From contig JANINS010000003.1 of NCBI GenBank assembly GCA_024508725.1, positions 124,001 to 188,000 on the forward strand: a stretch of 64,000 nt of DNA, given 5' to 3'. Source of the DNA: Chitinophagaceae bacterium. GTDB lineage: Bacteria > Bacteroidota > Bacteroidia > Chitinophagales > Chitinophagaceae. The translations under genes and the position numbers were made by a program. Positions 58,689 to 64,000 of this stretch are shown piece by piece. The notes beneath the pieces were generated by a model that saw nothing but the letters and a program-made list of their open reading frames with translations, had not been told where the DNA came from and ran no database searches. Within the stretch, counting starts at the first letter, position 1; each line of letters starts with the position of its first letter.

Positions 58689-59123
58689 ATGAGCGTTGCA
58701 GATAAACTAGCACAAATGAAACAAGAAAAAGCAGCAGCTAACCTGAAAGCAGGACAAGATTTCCTTGAGCAGAATAAAACAAGACCTGGCGTAACAGAAA
58801 CAGCCAGCGGTTTACAATATGAAGTGCTTACAGAAGGTAATGGACCAAAGCCTTCTGCTTCAAGTAAAGTAACATGTCATTACCACGGTACGTTGATCGA
58901 TGGAACTATTTTCGATTCGTCTGTACAACGTGGTCAACCGGCAACTTTTCCGTTGAATATGGTGATCAAAGGTTGGACGGAAGCGCTGCAGCTAATGCCA
59001 ACAGGTAGCAAATGGAGATTATTCTTACCACCACATCTGGCTTATGGCGAAAGACAAACAGGTGCTGTGATCGGACCAAACAGTACGCTGATCTTTGATG
59101 TGGAGTTGATCAGCTTTAGCTAA
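58689..59123 (+). CDS. FKBP-type peptidyl-prolyl cis-trans isomerase
   Basis: A 144-residue prolyl isomerase with a ~40-residue helical N-terminus (Lys/Ala/Glu-rich) and one FKBP domain (about 40-144). Key segments: GTLIDGTIFDSSVQRGQPAT, VIKGWTEALQLMPTGSKWRL and the final STLIFDVELISFS. It has no signal peptide, so it is cytoplasmic. It assists protein folding at proline bonds. Confidence 0.95.
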   Translation: MSVADKLAQMKQEKAAANLKAGQDFLEQNKTRPGVTETASGLQYEVLTEGNGPKPSASSKVTCHYHGTLIDGTIFDSSVQRGQPATFPLNMVIKGWTEALQLMPTGSKWRLFLPPHLAYGERQTGAVIGPNSTLIFDVELISFS

Positions 59124-59221
59124 GCCTTAAATATTTTCGTTGCAGGATTGTGAAAAATATTCACTCCTGAATCTTACAGCCAGGATTTTATTTATTTTAA
59201 ATTCTACTGTACGGATCTGCC

Positions 59222-59863
59222 ATGGCAATACTGAAACTAACGGCAATAATTTTCTTGTCACTGATAAGTGCTTCTTTATTCGTAAGTAGAGGAACGATCG
59301 AACTATCAACACTCGAAAAAGTATCTCGTGAAGTGGAAATCGATCGTTTACGAAGCAAAGCTGCCGAAGCAAAGAAATATTGCAATCTTAATGATCTGAA
59401 CCAGGATTTTTTCTTCCTGGTTGATCTTAAACGCCATTCCGGTTTAAAGCGATTTTATGTCTGGAATTTTGATAAAGACACTTTGGATCACTCTTTTTTA
59501 GTAAGTCATGGCTGTGGTGATAATCCATGGGGTAAAGATGATTCTAAGGAAAATGCAACAGTGAGCAATGAAGATGGATCTCATAAATCTTCAGTAGGAA
59601 AATATATTATTGGGAAAAGAGGTTACAGCAGTTGGGGCATCAATGTGAATTATAAACTTCACGGGAAAGATGCTACCAACAGCAATGCATTAAAGCGATT
59701 GATCGTTTTACATTCCTGGGATGCAGTACCTGATGAAGAAGTTTATCCCAACGGTACACCTGAAGGATGGGGTTGCCCTGCATTGTCCAATTCGGCTATG
59801 CGATTGATAGACGATAAGGTCAGAAATAGTAAAAAGAAAGTGTTGTTGTGGGTGATTCAGTAG
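59222..59863 (+). CDS. Murein L,D-transpeptidase-like (YkuD-related) exported protein
   Basis: A 213-residue exported protein with an N-terminal hydrophobic signal. The catalytic domain shows VSHGCGDNPWG, SVGKYIIGKRG and HSWDAVP, and the nucleophile Cys185 is in EGWGCPALSNSAM. This is the murein L,D-transpeptidase catalytic-domain family common in Bacteroidota, which may crosslink or modify peptidoglycan. Confidence 0.88.
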   Translation: MAILKLTAIIFLSLISASLFVSRGTIELSTLEKVSREVEIDRLRSKAAEAKKYCNLNDLNQDFFFLVDLKRHSGLKRFYVWNFDKDTLDHSFLVSHGCGDNPWGKDDSKENATVSNEDGSHKSSVGKYIIGKRGYSSWGINVNYKLHGKDATNSNALKRLIVLHSWDAVPDEEVYPNGTPEGWGCPALSNSAMRLIDDKVRNSKKKVLLWVIQ

Positions 59864-59904
59864 TAATGTCTGCGTTTGATCTGCTTAGAAAAGTTCAGAA
59901 ACCT

Positions 59905-59921
59905 GAAGAGTGCGACGCAAC
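59905..59921 (-). repeat. Dispersed repeat copy (inverted, shortened)
   Basis: GAAGAGTGCGACGCAAC, the reverse of the core without the GTAC end. It is followed by the family leader (GCAGCTGG at about 59943). Confidence 0.7.
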
Positions 59922-59960
59922 ATAAGCTTCATAGCAGCATTGCAGCTGGTCAACAAAATA

Positions 59961-60992
59961 TCATTCCTCTTTATAGATCTTCACAGCAGTTTCACCGGTT
60001 GATTTTACATAACCACGATACATTCCTTCTGTGCAAAAAGGCATGGTGATATTTCCATTTTTGTCAACACCGATCAATCCTCCATCACCACCCAGGGAAG
60101 GCAATTTTTTCATGATCATATCTGTTGCTGCTTCATTGAGAGACTGGTTACCGTACTCCATTCTGTCGCTCACTGTTTTTGCCATCACTAACCTGATAAA
60201 ATATTCACCCCAACCCGTTCCGCTAATGGCACACGTGGCATTGTTTGCATACGTTCCGGCACCAATGATCGGAGCATCTCCTACCCTGTTATAACGTTTG
60301 TTGGTCATACCGCCAGTACTCGTTGCTGCAGCAAGATTGCCGTGTTTGTCAAGTGCGACAGCACCAACAGTTCCGTATTTGTTATCAGGATTATCGAGCT
60401 GACGAATCGCTTTTTTCGAAACAGTATCCGCTTTCTTCTTTAATGAATCGGCTTTCTTTGCTTTTTGTAATCCATCCCATCTTTCCTGCGTAAAGAAATA
60501 AGATGGATCCACCATTTCAGCACCATTCTGCTTTGCAAATTGTTCTGCACCTTCACCGATCATCATCACATGCTCCGATCTTTCCATCACAGCTCTTGCA
60601 GTAGAGATCGGGTTTTTGATGTGCATCACACCTGCAATGGCTCCGGCTTTTAGTGTTTTGCCATCCATGATCGCAGCATCGAGTTCGTTCTTTCCGTCAT
60701 TGGTAAACACAGCACCTTTCCCGGCATTGAATAAAGGATCATCTTCTAATATTCGTACAACAGCTTCAACTGCATCCAAAGCAATTCCGCCTGATGCGAG
60801 AATTTTCTCACCGGCATTCAACGCTTTCTGCAGGGTTTGCTTATACATCTCTTCTTTTTCGGGCGACATATTCTTTTTGAGGATCGTACCTGCTCCACCA
60901 TGGATCACCAGTACATATTTTGAGGTATCTTTCATTTGTGCGATCGCCATATGGCTGATAAAAATGGTGAATAAAAGAAGAACGTTTTTCAT
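59961..60992 (-). CDS. Isoaspartyl peptidase / L-asparaginase (plant type, Ntn hydrolase)
   Basis: A 343-residue exported Ntn hydrolase that cleaves isoaspartyl dipeptides or L-asparagine. The precursor is expected to self-cleave before Thr208 in NKYGTVGAVAL. The substrate loop NLAAATSTGGMTNKRYNRVG and the early HGGAG (residues 31-35) are present. A Lys/Ala-rich linker precedes the cleavage point. The start at 60992 begins the signal peptide (MKNVLLLFTIFISHMAIAQ). Confidence 0.95.
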   Translation of the reverse strand: MKNVLLLFTIFISHMAIAQMKDTSKYVLVIHGGAGTILKKNMSPEKEEMYKQTLQKALNAGEKILASGGIALDAVEAVVRILEDDPLFNAGKGAVFTNDGKNELDAAIMDGKTLKAGAIAGVMHIKNPISTARAVMERSEHVMMIGEGAEQFAKQNGAEMVDPSYFFTQERWDGLQKAKKADSLKKKADTVSKKAIRQLDNPDNKYGTVGAVALDKHGNLAAATSTGGMTNKRYNRVGDAPIIGAGTYANNATCAISGTGWGEYFIRLVMAKTVSDRMEYGNQSLNEAATDMIMKKLPSLGGDGGLIGVDKNGNITMPFCTEGMYRGYVKSTGETAVKIYKEE

Positions 60993-61055
60993 TAGATAAA
61001 TGTAATAAGAAGCAAAAGATTGTGACACCAGCTACAATATTTCATGGCATCTTCT

Positions 61056-61096
61056 GTTGCGTCGCATTTATCACGTCTTTAGCGTGGCTCTTGTAC
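61056..61096 (+). repeat. Dispersed repeat copy interrupted by a 21-bp insert
   Basis: GTTGCGTCGCA (61056-61066) and CTCTTGTAC (61088-61096) are the two halves of the core. A 21-bp sequence (61067-61087) separates them, containing the palindrome CACG-TCTTTAG-CGTG. The sequence beyond (TTCAGAACTTTGTTCAGC) continues the family consensus. Confidence 0.75.
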
Positions 61097-61214
61097 TTTC
61101 AGAACTTTGTTCAGCATTTACAGGCTACTAGTTCTTAATGATTTGCAAATCGTTTGGCATTGAATTTGAAATAGTTGCGTTTTACCTAAATTTACCCCCG
61201 TAAACTCGAGACCG

Positions 61215-64000
61215 CTGAGAAAATTCTTAAAAATAACAGGAAGAGTTCTGCTGATTCTGCTCGGTATCATCATCCTGCTTTTTATCGCTATTCAAACTTC
61301 TCCGGTACAAAACTGGCTCGCCAAACGTGCAACAGCCAAACTCAGCAAAGATCTGAATACGGAAGTTCGGATTAAACGTGTGAGCTTTTCTCTACTCAAC
61401 CGTATGGATCTAGAAGGAATCCTGATACGTGATAAGAAAAAAGATACGCTGCTTTATGCCGGAACAATGAAAGTGCGTATTACAGACTGGTTCATTTTCA
61501 GAGATCAGGCAGACTTGAAATATATCGGCCTGGAAGATGCTGTGATTAAGACCAACAGAACAGATTCTATCTGGAATTACCAGTTCATTGTAGATTATTT
61601 CAGCTCGCCGTCATCTCCTAAAACTTATTCCAGCGGAAAGAAAAAAAGCCTGCAACTCGATCTGAAGAAAGTGGATTTTAAAAATGTTTCGCTAGCCCAG
61701 GAAGATCGCTGGAGAGGCGAAACAATGAAGCTGAAGTTTGGCAGTATGCAAATGGATGCTAAGAAAGCAGACTTTGCCAAAGGTGAACTGGATATTGATG
61801 ATCTCGTTCTCGACAAACCAGAATTTGCGATCTACAATTATACCGGTAACAGGAAAACGAAACGTCCGGGTGGTGCTTTTAGTCTTGACATCGGCCTTAA
61901 ACTAAAAATTGCCAACCTCGAGATCAATAATGGCACATTCATCAACGATAAGGAAACCGAAAGAGGTGTGTACCGTCATTTCGATGGTGCTCATATGGTG
62001 ATCACAAAGTTGAATGGTAAGATCAAAGATCTTGCATTCGTCGGTGATACGATCTTAGGTAAACTTGATCTCTCAGCAAAAGAAAGAAGCGGTTTTGAAC
62101 TAAAAAAACTCAAAGCAGATTTTAAATTCACCACCAGTGAAATGGAATTTGCGAATCTTGATCTGCAAACACCAAGAAGCCGCATCAGGGATTATTTCAG
62201 GATGAGGTACACCGAGTTTGAAGATGATATGAGTGACTTCGTTGAGAAAGTAATCATCAATGCAAAATTCAAACAAGCCGATATCAACTCTGACGATATT
62301 GCCTACTTTGCTCCTGAATTAAAAGACTGGAACAAAAAGATCGCTGGCAGCGGATCTTTCAATGGTACAGTTAACAATTTTACGGGTAATGATGTTTTTG
62401 TAAGAACAGGTAATTCATCTGTTTCAGGAAATATTGCGGTTACCGGAGTAACTGATATCAATACAGCCGTTTTCCGCTTATCAAATGGAACGGTAAACAC
62501 TAATTACAACGACATTGCCACTTACGTTCCCGATATTAAAAATGTAACCACTCCTGATCTCAGAAGTCTTGGTTCTATCCGTTTTGCGGGAAATTTTAAT
62601 GGAACGATCCGCAGGTTCAGCACCACAGGAAATCTTAATACAAGCCTCGGTAATGCATACACTGATCTTAGCATGAATATTCCTTCGAAAGGTCAGCCTA
62701 CTTACAACGGAGCCATCAACACACAACGATTTAATCTTGGAAAGTTTCTCGACATCAAAGATCTGGGCTATGTAAGCATGAATGGCAGGATCAACGGAGC
62801 TGGCTTTGATAAGAACACACTCAAAACAAGTTTTGATGGAACGATCGGTGAGCTTCACTATGGTACTTATACTTACCGAAACATCTCTACCAACGGAACG
62901 TTTCAAAAAGGGGCTTTCGCAGGTGAAGTAAGAATGAACGATCCCAACCTGAACTTCACAAGTAATATCAACATCGACTTCAATGGAGATCAGCCAAGGT
63001 TTTTGGTTTTGGGCGATGTGGCAAAAGCCAATCTCCAGGCTTTACAACTTACCCAGGATAAATATGAGCTTGCAGGTTTATTCGATCTTGATTTTACCGG
63101 AACCAACATCGACAATTTTATCGGCTATGCGAAATTGCTGAACGCTTCTTTGTTACACGATAGTACAAGACTTGCTTTCGACTCACTTTCACTTTCTACT
63201 GAACTGGTTGATGGCAGAAAGCTGCTCACTTTAAAGAGTAATGAGATCGATGCAACAGTAAGAGGTCAGTATAATATTCTTGACCTTCCAAACACCATAC
63301 AAAGTTACCTGCACAATTACTATCCATCTTATATCGCTGCGCCTTCAAAAATTCCGCAGGACCAGCGGTTCGGAATTCGCATCACTACAAGAAATATCTC
63401 TGATTACATTAGCATATTCGATCCAAGGCTTTCCGGATTCGACAATTCAACCATCTCTGGTAGAGTGAATACAACAAGACCTGATTCAGGCTTTGCCATC
63501 ACTACCAACATACCTTATTTCCGTTATGACAAAGCTCAGTTTACCGGAGTACAGTTCAGAGGCGTTGGAGACAGGAATACACTTAACTTAAATGGAGATG
63601 TTGATATTGTAACCTATGGCGATAGTTTGTATTTCCCAAATACCAAGATCAATATTCAAAGCAGCAACGACATATCATCAGTAAGTATTAAAACCAAAGC
63701 AAATAATACACTGAATGAAGCTGATCTTAACGCAACCGTTACAACATTTGAAGATGGTGTTCAGATCGATTTTAAACCATCATCATTTGTTTTGAACGAT
63801 GCTAAATGGAGTTTGGAAAAAGAAGGTCAGTTGGTCTTGAGAAAACATTATATCAGTGCGAAAGATGTAAAGTTCACACAAGGTTTCCAGGAGATCACGG
63901 TTTCAACAAGGCCGATCGAAGGCGGAAACGTATTAGCAGATGAATTAGTAGTGAATCTGAAGTCAATTCACCTGGGCGATTTCATTCACTTTGCCACCAA
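61215..64000 (+). CDS. TamB-like translocation/assembly module protein (start unclear, C-terminus cut by window edge)
   Basis: An open frame from 61170 to the window end (more than 900 residues). It starts with a membrane anchor (RKFLKITGRVLLILLGIIIL), then a LAKRATAKLSKDLNTEVRIK block, and long stretches of beta-rich sequence typical of TamB/AsmA-like proteins. These bridge the periplasm and take part in outer-membrane assembly or lipid transport. No ATG, GTG or TTG occurs in frame between the upstream stop (61167) and about 61378; the coordinate given is a CTG that would precede the anchor, which is inference. The C-terminal DUF490 region is outside the window. Confidence 0.85.
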   Translation, partial: MRKFLKITGRVLLILLGIIILLFIAIQTSPVQNWLAKRATAKLSKDLNTEVRIKRVSFSLLNRMDLEGILIRDKKKDTLLYAGTMKVRITDWFIFRDQADLKYIGLEDAVIKTNRTDSIWNYQFIVDYFSSPSSPKTYSSGKKKSLQLDLKKVDFKNVSLAQEDRWRGETMKLKFGSMQMDAKKADFAKGELDIDDLVLDKPEFAIYNYTGNRKTKRPGGAFSLDIGLKLKIANLEINNGTFINDKETERGVYRHFDGAHMVITKLNGKIKDLAFVGDTILGKLDLSAKERSGFELKKLKADFKFTTSEMEFANLDLQTPRSRIRDYFRMRYTEFEDDMSDFVEKVIINAKFKQADINSDDIAYFAPELKDWNKKIAGSGSFNGTVNNFTGNDVFVRTGNSSVSGNIAVTGVTDINTAVFRLSNGTVNTNYNDIATYVPDIKNVTTPDLRSLGSIRFAGNFNGTIRRFSTTGNLNTSLGNAYTDLSMNIPSKGQPTYNGAINTQRFNLGKFLDIKDLGYVSMNGRINGAGFDKNTLKTSFDGTIGELHYGTYTYRNISTNGTFQKGAFAGEVRMNDPNLNFTSNINIDFNGDQPRFLVLGDVAKANLQALQLTQDKYELAGLFDLDFTGTNIDNFIGYAKLLNASLLHDSTRLAFDSLSLSTELVDGRKLLTLKSNEIDATVRGQYNILDLPNTIQSYLHNYYPSYIAAPSKIPQDQRFGIRITTRNISDYISIFDPRLSGFDNSTISGRVNTTRPDSGFAITTNIPYFRYDKAQFTGVQFRGVGDRNTLNLNGDVDIVTYGDSLYFPNTKINIQSSNDISSVSIKTKANNTLNEADLNATVTTFEDGVQIDFKPSSFVLNDAKWSLEKEGQLVLRKHYISAKDVKFTQGFQEITVSTRPIEGGNVLADELVVNLKSIHLGDFIHFAT

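Noticed and set aside
1-64000. CRISPR array, tRNA or rRNA genes, prophage, toxin-antitoxin or restriction systems
   Set aside because: I found no regularly spaced repeats, cloverleaf sequences, integrase, nuclease-methylase pair or other such genes. The dispersed repeat copies are kilobases apart and not an array.

Overview
The window looks like the chromosome of a Bacteroidota bacterium, most likely in or near the Chitinophagaceae. The evidence is the Bacteroidota-type gene families (DUF5686 outer-membrane protein, DUF5117-type zinc metalloprotease, DUF6526, FadL-like barrel protein, archaeal-type ProS), the operon of MoxR/DUF4350/DUF4129/SpoIIM-like/RDD genes, promoter -7 boxes of the TAnnTTyG type, and the lack of clear Shine-Dalgarno sites. 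The family placement is inference. I found no rRNA, tRNA, CRISPR array, prophage or integrase.

Layout. 0-5.2 kb: a tightly overlapping minus-strand membrane operon ending in a MoxR ATPase that is cut by the window edge, with an RDD gene diverging from it. 5.2-10.1 kb: DUF2752, dispanin-like protein, proS, a lipoprotein and a FadL-like barrel. 10.2-13.6 kb: a pair of M16 peptidase-like proteins, one catalytic and one not. 13.7-18.5 kb: RNA and tRNA processing genes (miaA, cca, tsaC), interrupted by a lone REP-type transposase with four palindromes and a pRiA4b ORF-3-like gene. 18.5-22.6 kb: a glycan operon (polysaccharide deacetylase, GT2, GT87, GT4). 22.8-28.5 kb: OsmC, CsaA, Ogt, Cdd, LepB, an NtrC-type regulator without a DNA-binding domain, and a Nudix hydrolase. 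28.6-30.2 kb: small hydrophilic and membrane proteins. 30.3-36.2 kb: DUF5686, a secreted protein with four glycogen-binding-like domains, a retropepsin-like protease and an acyltransferase. 36.3-44 kb: SIMPL, HAD phosphatase, lipoprotein, rpsA, then a VOC/VOC/RibD-like/methyltransferase operon and a barrel protein. 44-51.3 kb: metalloprotease, RRM protein, cytochrome c, a tandem phosphatase-like membrane protein and a CTP-transferase-like protein. 51.3-58.7 kb: MFS transporter, CsbD and a run of stress-like small proteins, a lipid kinase, an App1-like phosphatase and a PPOX-fold protein. 58.7-64 kb: FKBP, L,D-transpeptidase-like protein, isoaspartyl peptidase and a large TamB-like gene cut by the right edge.

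Two signals lie outside ordinary gene annotation. First, ten of the small stress-like or hypothetical genes between 28 and 58.2 kb are preceded by a GGCA-centred, sigma-54-like motif. In nine of those cases (including one weak site) the GG lies 36-42 nt before the chosen start codon. This suggests one regulon. Second, an intergenic repeat with the core GTTGCGTCGCACTCTTGTAC occurs at eleven loci. Two loci carry it as inverted pairs about 120 bp long, and one copy is split by a 21-bp palindromic insert. A third, separate palindrome type (GGCTCC-NNN-GGAGCC) is clustered beside the REP-type transposase.
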